Below, piece by piece: positions 1 through 5,167 of a stretch of 5,748 nucleotides of DNA. The notes under the pieces are model-generated. The model had not been told where the DNA came from. It ran no database searches and was given only the letters and a program-made list of their open reading frames with translations. The position numbers and the translations under genes were made by a program. The first letter of the stretch is position 1, and each line of letters begins with the position of its first letter. The DNA comes from an uncultured Halomicronema sp. (lineage in GTDB: Bacteria; Cyanobacteriota; Cyanobacteriia; Phormidesmidales; Phormidesmidaceae): NCBI GenBank assembly GCA_937897665.1, contig CALCPB010000153.1, forward strand, positions 1 through 5,748, read 5' to 3'.

Positions 1-16
1 CACGAAATTCGGGAAT
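1..16 (-). pseudogene. Cyclase-domain continuation beyond the stop codon (partial)
   Basis: Reading straight on past the TAA at 17-19 in the same frame gives I-P-E-F-R and one further base (G) before the window ends. Class III cyclases of this type usually have a Trp a few residues before a segment ending in Phe-Arg, followed by a Gly-Ile strand. The local reading WHLQ-stop-IPEFR fits that pattern without any insertion or deletion. The stretch is therefore probably the interrupted remainder of the same gene, not a spacer. Only 16 bases are visible, so the fit is suggestive, not proven. Confidence 0.5.
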
Positions 17-3000
17 TTATTGCAGATGCCATTTTTGGTTGAGCTGCGTGAGGGTGTCGTGCATTTGATGGACGGCCGCGATCGCTCGTTTAGCCTGCTC
101 TACCGGCGGCAGATCTTCAGGCGCACCAAATAGGGCCAACACGCCATCCCCCATGAATTTGTCGACGGTGCCGCCATTAGCAAAGATGGCCTCGGTCATG
201 GCGTTTAAATATTCGTTCAGTAGTTGCGCTAGGCGCCGGGCTCCGAGCTGATCTGATAACGGGGTAAAACCGACGATATCGCTGAACAAAACGGTGATCA
301 AACGGGGTTCGGGTTGCAGAGCCAGCTGCAAGTCGCCTGCCGCGGCTTTGCTGACTAGCGAAGCGGGCAAAAACCGGCGCAAGACCGATTCGGTTAAATA
401 CTGATTGAGGTCTTTGACCTTTTGCTCATTCATTTTCAAGGCCAACAGGTTGCGCACCTCAGCCAACAGCTCGCGATCGTTAAAGGGTTTCCCGAGGTAG
501 GCATCAGCGCCTTGCTCTACCCCTTCGATGCGCGTTTCATCATCCACCTTTGCCGTCAATAAAATCACGGGAGTGCTGCTCAACCGGTTATCTTGGCGAA
601 TCTCTTGCAAGAGCTCTAAGCCCGACATCCCCGGCATCATCAGGTCAGTCAAGATCAGATGCGGTTGCTCGGTCGCGATCATCTCGAGAGCCAGGGCACC
701 ATTGTGAGCCGTCCGCACCTGATAGCCTTGCCGCTGTAACACACTAGAAATATAGGCCCGCAGATCGCTATTATCATCCACCACCAAGATGTGAGAAGCG
801 GTAGCATCAGTCGTCTCTAGGCTTTGAGACGACTTTGCCACCAATGTAGGTTGGCCATCTCTCTGCGCATCCATTGGGGTGAAGATGTCGGCCAGCTCAA
901 TGGTGGCCCGGCTCGGCTCAGCGCGAATCGAGTGGTCAACCACTTGCTCGTCGGGCAGGTGCTGACGGCCTACCGGCAATTCAACCCGAAAGGTCGTGCC
1001 ACTGCCATAGACCGATTCCACGGCAATCTGGCCATGGTGCAGCGACACCAGCTCTTGCACCAAAGACAGGCCCAAGCCAGTGCCTTCATGGCGACGATTG
1101 GCCGAACCGTCAGCTTGGCGAAAGCGCTCAAATAAATGAGGTAGCTGATCTTCGCGAATGCCCTGGCCAGTATCAGCCACAGTCAGCACACACTGCTCAT
1201 CTTGATGGGTTAGGGTGACGGTGATGGTGCCGCCCTCTGGCGTAAACTTCACCGCATTGGAGAGCAGGTTATAAAGCACCTTGTCAAACTTTTCGAGATC
1301 GAGAAAGAGCGTGGGACACGGTGAGAGCTGTGAAACCAAGCTCAAGCCTTTGCGATCGCAATAAGGGCGAAAAGCCGTGACGATGTCATCGACAAACGCT
1401 TCGGGTTTGATCGGCCGAAATGTGGGCTGCATCCGTCCGGCATCGAGGCGCTGCAAATCCAGCAGTTGATTAACTAACCGCAGCAGGCGACGAGCGTTGC
1501 GCAGGGCCACCTCAGACTGTTCATAATTTAAGCCCTCACCCTGGTCAACAGCAGCTTCTAATGGGCCAAGCGTCAGCGTTAACGGGGTGCGAAATTCGTG
1601 GGAAATGTTTTGAAAGAATTCGGTCTTTTGGCGATCGAGCTGCATCAGCTGCTCGGTTTGCTCGCGGGTCTTTTGATAAAGACGAGACTGCTGCACCGCG
1701 ATCGCCGCCTGCACGGCGACTGCCTGGGCCAGCGTCACCTCATCTTGACTCCACAAATGCGGCTGATAGATATGCCGCAGAGAAATGCTGCCGATGATTT
1801 TGCCTTCAGCAATGAGCGGCACCACTAAGAGCGAGCGCGCCCCAGAGCGAGCATGATCTTGAATGCTCATCTCAGGGTGATGGTTGAGATCGTTGATGGT
1901 GATGGGCTGCTGAGTCACCAATAACTCTTGCAACACGGGATTGCGACTAATCGGCGTATCGGAACGGGGTAGCGCGTTGAGGTCTAGTTCGTCCGATTTG
2001 GCCACTACCTGGTCGGCGGCAGCATGACGTTCATAAAGTCCGACACACTGCATATAGTCGTCTTGGGCTGTCCACAATGACAAGACACAACTATCGACCT
2101 CCAGCACCTGGCCCAATTCGCGGGTAATCGCGGCAAAAATTGACTGCGGCTCTAAACTCGACCGAATGGCTTGCGTGACTGCATTTAGTAGCTGCTCGCG
2201 GCGCGCTAATGCCTGCACTTGCTCATGGGAAATAGCTTGCGAAAGCGCCAGGACAGCCTGATCGGCAACCGTTTTTAATAGTTGCTTTTCGCTTACTTGC
2301 CAGTCTCTCTCTTCGTCACAATGATGCAGGGCTAACACCGCCAAGGTTTTTTGCTGACTTATTAGCGGTACCAGCAGCGATGATTGAATATTGAGGGCAG
2401 TACAGGCCGTCAGGGTTGCTGACCGGTCTGGCCAGGCGGCTAAGTCACCGGGGGTAACCACTGTCACCTCAGTGACGCCCCAGACTAGATGCGATTGCCA
2501 CTGTGATAACGTTTCAGCGGATACCGCTGATTCCGCCGCGTGGTATGCCGTGGGCTTCACGGCGGTTGCGGTATCGGCGACCGGCTGCAGCAAACACAAA
2601 TCAGCCCCCGCGTAGACCCCCACGGTTTCGGCGATCGTCTGCATCATGGCTTGGGCAGTGGCCGCTCCCCGAATCGTGTTGGTAATCGTATTGAGCAAGG
2701 TCTCTTGCTGCAAAACCCGCTGCAGTTCTTCCGTACGCGATCGCAGAATCTGATGGGCTTCTAGCGCTTGGGTGACAACCATTTTGAGATCGTCAGCTTC
2801 CCAAGGCTTCGTCACATACTTAAAAACTTTGCCCTGATTGATTGCTCCCACTAAATCTTCGACATCGGTATACCCAGTCAAAATGATGCGCATGATGTTG
2901 GGATGTTGCACCGCTGTCTGACGCAAAAACTCTGTCCCGCTCATGCCCGGCATCCGCTGATCAGAGATGATCACGGCAATGTCAGGGTGCGTTTCTAAAA

Positions 3001-3148
3001 CCCCCAAAGCCGCATGCCCGCTTTCTGCCCGTAAAACCTTGAATTGCTTGTAAAACGTTCGATACAGCAAATCAAGGTTGTCTGGTTCATCATCCACGAC
3101 CAGCAACTTTGGCTTGTGAGCTTTTTCTTGACGCTGCGTTCTAGACAA
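17..3148 (-). CDS. cyaC: CyaC-type hybrid histidine kinase / adenylate cyclase, cyclase domain cut by in-frame stop
   Basis: The 1043-residue product is a likely soluble phosphorelay protein; no signal peptide or membrane segment is visible. Domains in order: receiver 1 (about 13-130; D19, D20, phosphoacceptor D63, T91, K114); a probable coiled coil (130-160); GAF 1 (about 150-305); GAF 2 (about 320-490); DHp helices with phosphoacceptor H517 in SHEFRTPL; HATPase (about 615-727; N box around N627/N631, DTGQGI at 659-664, GTGLGL at 689-694); a polar linker; receiver 2 (785-905; D791, D792, D835, T865, K887); and the first half of a class III cyclase (from about 944; metal-binding D957 and D1001, adenine-selecting K997). 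This order matches cyanobacterial CyaC, which makes cAMP under control of its own kinase. A full cyclase domain should continue through the transition-state Asn and Arg, but TAA at 17-19 ends it about 42 residues after D1001. The next codons still read IPEFR, so this looks like a nonsense mutation or a sequence error. No GAF bilin Cys-His motif is seen. The name rests on architecture. Confidence 0.88.
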   Translation of the reverse strand: MSRTQRQEKAHKPKLLVVDDEPDNLDLLYRTFYKQFKVLRAESGHAALGVLETHPDIAVIISDQRMPGMSGTEFLRQTAVQHPNIMRIILTGYTDVEDLVGAINQGKVFKYVTKPWEADDLKMVVTQALEAHQILRSRTEELQRVLQQETLLNTITNTIRGAATAQAMMQTIAETVGVYAGADLCLLQPVADTATAVKPTAYHAAESAVSAETLSQWQSHLVWGVTEVTVVTPGDLAAWPDRSATLTACTALNIQSSLLVPLISQQKTLAVLALHHCDEERDWQVSEKQLLKTVADQAVLALSQAISHEQVQALARREQLLNAVTQAIRSSLEPQSIFAAITRELGQVLEVDSCVLSLWTAQDDYMQCVGLYERHAAADQVVAKSDELDLNALPRSDTPISRNPVLQELLVTQQPITINDLNHHPEMSIQDHARSGARSLLVVPLIAEGKIIGSISLRHIYQPHLWSQDEVTLAQAVAVQAAIAVQQSRLYQKTREQTEQLMQLDRQKTEFFQNISHEFRTPLTLTLGPLEAAVDQGEGLNYEQSEVALRNARRLLRLVNQLLDLQRLDAGRMQPTFRPIKPEAFVDDIVTAFRPYCDRKGLSLVSQLSPCPTLFLDLEKFDKVLYNLLSNAVKFTPEGGTITVTLTHQDEQCVLTVADTGQGIREDQLPHLFERFRQADGSANRRHEGTGLGLSLVQELVSLHHGQIAVESVYGSGTTFRVELPVGRQHLPDEQVVDHSIRAEPSRATIELADIFTPMDAQRDGQPTLVAKSSQSLETTDATASHILVVDDNSDLRAYISSVLQRQGYQVRTAHNGALALEMIATEQPHLILTDLMMPGMSGLELLQEIRQDNRLSSTPVILLTAKVDDETRIEGVEQGADAYLGKPFNDRELLAEVRNLLALKMNEQKVKDLNQYLTESVLRRFLPASLVSKAAAGDLQLALQPEPRLITVLFSDIVGFTPLSDQLGARRLAQLLNEYLNAMTEAIFANGGTVDKFMGDGVLALFGAPEDLPPVEQAKRAIAAVHQMHDTLTQLNQKWHLQ
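78..85. repeat. HIP1 octamer GCGATCGC (one of five)
   Basis: This is the first of five perfect copies of the cyanobacterial HIP1 palindrome. The others are at 1352-1359, 1698-1705, 2737-2744 and 5486-5493. Several one-mismatch relatives also occur, for example near 1630 and 4565. All five perfect copies lie inside coding sequence, four in the cyaC-like gene and one in glmU. HIP1 is over-represented in many cyanobacterial genomes, so it is the best taxonomic marker in the window. It has no gene-specific meaning here. Confidence 0.9.
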
Positions 3149-3181
3149 CCCTAAATACCCAATAAAAGATATTTGACCCTA
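3146..3181 (-). promoter_or_regulatory. TTG start codon and weak ribosome-binding region of the cyaC-like gene
   Basis: The gene has no ATG before the first receiver domain begins. Reading upstream in frame from the TTG at 3148-3146, no other ATG, GTG or TTG occurs before an in-frame TAG at 3181-3179, and the first downstream Met is deep inside the receiver fold. TTG is therefore the only standard start that keeps the domain whole. A GGG (complement of 3158-3160) lies nine bases upstream and is at best a weak Shine-Dalgarno match. A TTG codon with poor ribosome binding suggests low translation, which is an inference. No convincing -35/-10 pair was found further upstream. Confidence 0.6.
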
Positions 3182-3333
3182 TGTGTCGTACTGCAATCCC
3201 TGATCAATTCGACGGTTACCGCCAGATTTTCACGATGGTCAAAACCACTTGTTTATGCACTTTACTGCTTTTCACAACCGATCAAGTCGGTAAATGCGAG
3301 AACAGCATCACCTTCCTGCCATTGTGATGGCTA

Positions 3334-3348
3334 CCCATGATCAATGGG
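3334..3348. repeat. Short inverted repeat CCCAT-GATCA-ATGGG
   Basis: Arms CCCAT (3334-3338) and ATGGG (3344-3348) are perfect complements around a five-base spacer, and TGATCA at 3338-3343 is itself palindromic. The right arm shares TGGG with the left arm of the larger inverted repeat that follows, so in RNA the two stems could not both form completely. It could be an operator half-site or a small stem. Nothing in the sequence shows use. Confidence 0.45.
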
Positions 3349-3383
3349 AAAATCCAGAGGGAAAAATCTTGGATTTTCACCCA
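3345..3383. repeat. Imperfect inverted repeat with a 9-bp perfect core
   Basis: GAAAATCCA at 3348-3356 and TGGATTTTC at 3370-3378 are exact reverse complements around a 13-base loop. An alternative pairing extends the stem with TGGG (3345-3348) against CCCA (3380-3383), leaving two bases bulged at 3378-3379. No T-run follows on either strand, and the stem is in the middle of a divergent spacer, so it is not a normal intrinsic terminator. It could be a regulator-binding palindrome or a stem in the 5' leader of a rightward transcript. Confidence 0.55.
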
Positions 3384-3510
3384 CCTCTGTCTCATGCAAT
3401 CGCCAGGGCCGTCTTGACCGGAGGCTGATATCGCACGCTCGGCGACCAGTGGCACCTTCATTCAGGGCATATATCCTGATCCAGGGCTTTGCCGTTGAGC
3501 TTAGAGCTGA

Positions 3511-3540
3511 TTTAGCCACCCCAAATCCCCCAACTCATAG
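3511..3540. repeat. Possible relic of a cyanobacterial C-rich dispersed repeat
   Basis: The stretch reads like TTTAGCC followed by ACCCCAAATCCCCC. From memory, many filamentous cyanobacteria carry a dispersed element with a CCCAAATCCCCC half followed by a complementary GGGGG half. Here only the C-rich half is present and the G-rich half is absent, so if related it is a decayed or one-armed copy. No second copy exists in the window to confirm that it is a repeat. Confidence 0.3.
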
Positions 3541-3618
3541 TCCTGCCAGTCAAAATATTTCGACAAGAAGGTTACACTGACCATTGTGCCCGTTAAGTAG
3601 GACGAGTACGTTCCAATA

Positions 3619-4272
3619 GTGCCCATTCCCTTCGTGACAAACACGTTGGCCCCTCTAGCAATTTGGGTTCCAGTGTCCATATCCGTTGAGTTTGAATCTA
3701 TTTCGTGTCATGTGCGGCCAGCCCGACTAGCTGACCTGCCACAGGTCACTGATGTGTTAGCGGCCAGCTTTTACCCCCCTTTGGGGTGGCAGCGTTGGCT
3801 TTATCCTTTGTTTCGCTTGAGCATTCACGAAGACCTCAAGCAACGCTTGCAAGCTAACTACAAGCATTATCAGTGTTTGACTGCAATCGCGCCTAACCAT
3901 CAAGATAATCGCGTTGTTGGCACCGTTGAGATAGCCTGTCGTCAACCAGAGCTATGGCGTTTCAATCGGCCTCGGCAGGTGTATCTATCAAACCTGGCAG
4001 TGCAAGCCGGATATCGTCGTCAAGGGGTGGCCCGTCAACTCCTCAAGACAGCAGAGCAGCTGTCTCTCGATTGGGGCTTTCGAGAACTCTACCTGCATGT
4101 CATGGCTGACAATAATCGGGCCAGATTGCTTTACCAAAATATGGGATATCAGGTTCATCGAATCGAACCCTCGCTGTTATCTCTGCTCAATCTTCAGCCG
4201 TCACGGTTGCTACTCAAGAAGCTTTTGATTCCTGGCAGTGAGGCCAAGCCATCAGTGCGAGATACGCCTTAA
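3619..4272 (+). CDS. GNAT family N-acetyltransferase
   Basis: The 217-residue protein carries one GNAT acetyl-CoA-dependent acetyltransferase fold, from about residue 30 to 203. Motif A is clear: the beta strand VYLSNLAV (121-128) leads into GYRRQGVARQLL (131-142), with the acetyl-CoA pyrophosphate loop R133-x-x-G136-x-A138. Motif B follows in strand LYLHV (157-161) with N166 and Y172, the usual general-acid position. The region WLYPLFRLSIHEDLKQRL (60-77) resembles cyanobacterial GNAT proteins I recall that are related to plastid acetyltransferases; the substrate (protein N-terminus, lysine or small amine) is unknown. Start GTG 3619 is the first start after the in-frame TAG at 3598-3600. It lacks a well-spaced Shine-Dalgarno; AGGA at 3599-3602 is 16 bases away. 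In-frame GTG at 3634, 3673 or 3712 could be the real start, because the first 30 residues lie outside the fold. It stands alone, divergent from the cyaC-like gene and convergent with the HAD gene. Confidence 0.88.
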   Translation: MPIPFVTNTLAPLAIWVPVSISVEFESISCHVRPARLADLPQVTDVLAASFYPPLGWQRWLYPLFRLSIHEDLKQRLQANYKHYQCLTAIAPNHQDNRVVGTVEIACRQPELWRFNRPRQVYLSNLAVQAGYRRQGVARQLLKTAEQLSLDWGFRELYLHVMADNNRARLLYQNMGYQVHRIEPSLLSLLNLQPSRLLLKKLLIPGSEAKPSVRDTP

Positions 4273-4340
4273 AGACAAAACCTTCACCCACTCCTCACGC
4301 CTTAGTGCTCCAGATTTCTCTGCCCCAGCCATCAGTCCGA
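4247..4340 (+). repeat. Imperfect 14-bp direct repeat spanning the GNAT 3' end
   Basis: AGCCATCAGTGCGA at 4247-4260 recurs as AGCCATCAGTCCGA at 4327-4340 with one mismatch, 80 bases apart. The first copy encodes the extreme C-terminus of the GNAT protein and the second is intergenic. The DNA between them is not duplicated. It may be a chance match or the trace of a small rearrangement. Confidence 0.3.
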
Positions 4341-4391
4341 CCTCACCGGCAGGCTGCTGAGGCAACGTTGCGGTCATGATGGAGATTGATT
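4273..4391. terminator. Convergent intergenic gap with weak stem-loop, no clear terminator
   Basis: The GNAT gene and the HAD gene end facing each other across 119 bases, where a two-way terminator would be expected. The best stem pairs CCTCA (4341-4345) with TGAGG (4358-4362) and encloses GCA-ggc-TGC (4349-4357) with three bases bulged at 4346-4348. A perfect ten-base palindrome, GCAACGTTGC, follows at 4362-4371. Neither is followed by a T-run on either strand, so a classical intrinsic terminator is not supported. The two transcripts may overlap or end by another route. Confidence 0.25.
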
Positions 4392-5051
4392 TTAACGAGG
4401 CTGAAGCAACCCAAACTTTTGCAGTCGCTCGTCGGCGAACTGGTTAATCACGAGACTGGCTCCGTAACGGTAAAGGACGTCTGGCTCGTGAGTCGAAGCC
4501 ACGCCGACAGTGGGAATTTGAGCGGCAACGGCAGACTGAATACCGGTGTGTGAATCTTCGAACACGATCGCCTCTGCGGCGATGATGGCAAATCGCTCTA
4601 ACGCGGTTTGGTAAGGGAGGGGATCGGGCTTACTGCGCGGCAGGTCACCGGCAATCAACACAAAGTCGAAGGCGGTTTCTAGCGCTAGAACTTGCAGCAC
4701 AAACTCGGCATTGGCGCGAGGGGCGTTGGTAACGACGGCGGTTTTCAAGCCCTGTTCTTTGATCCAGTCGTAGAGTTCATCGAATCCGGGCATGCGAGTG
4801 AGTTGGTTCGCCGCTAACTCACGAAACCAGGCTTCTTTATCGATCCCTAGCTGTTTACCCTCCTCAGGAGACAGTTGCGGCAAGAGTTCCTTGGTCAGGT
4901 GCTCATTGAGGCGACCGCTAATTTTTTGCTTAAAAAAAGCGTCGTCCACAGTGTAGCCGTGGGGTTCGAGAATCTCTCGCCAAACTTCGAGGTGAATAGG
5001 GTCGGTGTTGGCCAGGGTGCCATCAAGGTCGAATAATACGGCCTGGAGCAT
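4392..5051 (-). CDS. HAD superfamily hydrolase, subfamily IA (phosphatase or phosphomutase)
   Basis: The 219-residue cytosolic protein has all four HAD motifs: motif I DLDGT with nucleophile D8 and acid/base D10; motif II Thr in VVTNAP (T108); motif III K141 in SKPDP; and motif IV E165-D166 in VFEDSHTG, which binds magnesium. The helical insertion between motif I and motif II (about residues 15-90) is the subfamily IA cap. The DSxxGIxSA pattern and the length are typical of the group that includes beta-phosphoglucomutase, phosphoglycolate phosphatase and related sugar-phosphate phosphatases. The substrate cannot be assigned; TDPIHLEVW (16-24) leans towards the phosphoglucomutase-like branch. 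The ATG start at 5051 gives the standard short N-terminus MLQAVLFDLDGT. No Shine-Dalgarno precedes it; the leader is pure pyrimidine. It lies 116 bases downstream of glmU on the same strand, so co-transcription is possible but not shown. Confidence 0.92.
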   Translation of the reverse strand: MLQAVLFDLDGTLANTDPIHLEVWREILEPHGYTVDDAFFKQKISGRLNEHLTKELLPQLSPEEGKQLGIDKEAWFRELAANQLTRMPGFDELYDWIKEQGLKTAVVTNAPRANAEFVLQVLALETAFDFVLIAGDLPRSKPDPLPYQTALERFAIIAAEAIVFEDSHTGIQSAVAAQIPTVGVASTHEPDVLYRYGASLVINQFADERLQKFGLLQPR

Positions 5052-5072
5052 AGGGGAAAGAAAGAGGGAGAG
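5052..5072 (-). promoter_or_regulatory. Pyrimidine-only leader directly before the HAD start codon
   Basis: On the coding strand the 21 bases immediately before the ATG are all C or T, including CTTTCTTTCCCCT next to the start. No purine-rich Shine-Dalgarno can therefore exist at the normal spacing. Many cyanobacterial genes lack a Shine-Dalgarno, and pyrimidine-rich leaders can be bound by ribosomal protein S1. S1-type initiation is an inference. The tract is clear, its function is not. Confidence 0.45.
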
Positions 5073-5121
5073 CAGGAATCGGAGGGGCGAGGCACGCTCG
5101 ACGTGATGCTTTGGAAATCAC

Positions 5122-5159
5122 CAGTACTATACTGCGAGCAGGCCTCGTCCGTCGTACGG
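5122..5159. repeat. Three adjacent small inverted repeats between glmU and the HAD gene
   Basis: Three perfect short palindromic units lie almost end to end: CAGTA-CTA-TACTG (5122-5134), CGAG-CAGGC-CTCG (5135-5147) and CCGT-CGT-ACGG (5149-5159). A further CGAG-N5-CTCG unit with the same arms sits at 5088-5100. They start nine bases after the glmU stop in the direction of transcription. No T-run follows, so they are not an ordinary terminator. On the minus strand the first unit contains TATAGT (5131-5126), a possible -10 box for the HAD gene, but no fitting -35 is present. Possible roles are processing stems or a weak promoter. Confidence 0.35.
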
Positions 5160-5167
5160 GAATTAGG

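Larger units (their letters stand above)
3149..3618. other. Divergent intergenic region, 470 bp, no recognised gene
   Basis: This region separates the leftward cyaC-like gene from the rightward GNAT gene, so it should carry the promoters of both. No strong sigma-70 pair is visible. The best scraps are TACACT at 3573-3578 for the GNAT direction and an AT-rich stretch at 3152-3175 for the cyaC direction. No full CRP-type (TGTGA-N6-TCACA) or NtcA-type (GTA-N8-TAC) site was found. The region holds overlapping inverted repeats (3334-3383) and a possible dispersed-repeat relic (3511-3540). A 48-codon ATG frame at 3181-3327 and longer frames on both strands look like chance openings. No tRNA or known RNA fold was recognised. 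Confidence 0.7.

Noticed and set aside
17..19. Recoding of the cyclase stop as a special amino acid
   Set aside because: Known selenocysteine and pyrrolysine recoding uses UGA and UAG, not UAA, and no insertion element is evident. A mutation or sequence error is simpler.
1800..2200. Phytochrome-like bilin-binding GAF in the kinase
   Set aside because: GAF 2 has cysteines but no Cys-His chromophore motif at the expected place; GAF 1 also lacks one.
3181..3327. A 48-codon ATG reading frame on the plus strand (MCRTAIPDQF...) in the divergent spacer
   Set aside because: No Shine-Dalgarno, no recognisable family, and an open frame of this length is expected by chance fairly often. It also lies where the cyaC promoter should be.
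3323..3338. CRP-type cAMP receptor site beginning TGTGA
   Set aside because: The second half is CCCAT where TCACA is required, so only one half-site is present.
3331..3580. Overlapping 62- and 78-codon frames on opposite strands in the spacer
   Set aside because: The compositions look like translated non-coding DNA, neither has a credible ribosome site, and they overlap the inverted repeats.
4341..4371. Bidirectional intrinsic terminator between the convergent genes
   Set aside because: The stem is short and bulged, and there is no T-run on either side. It is kept only as a low-confidence feature.
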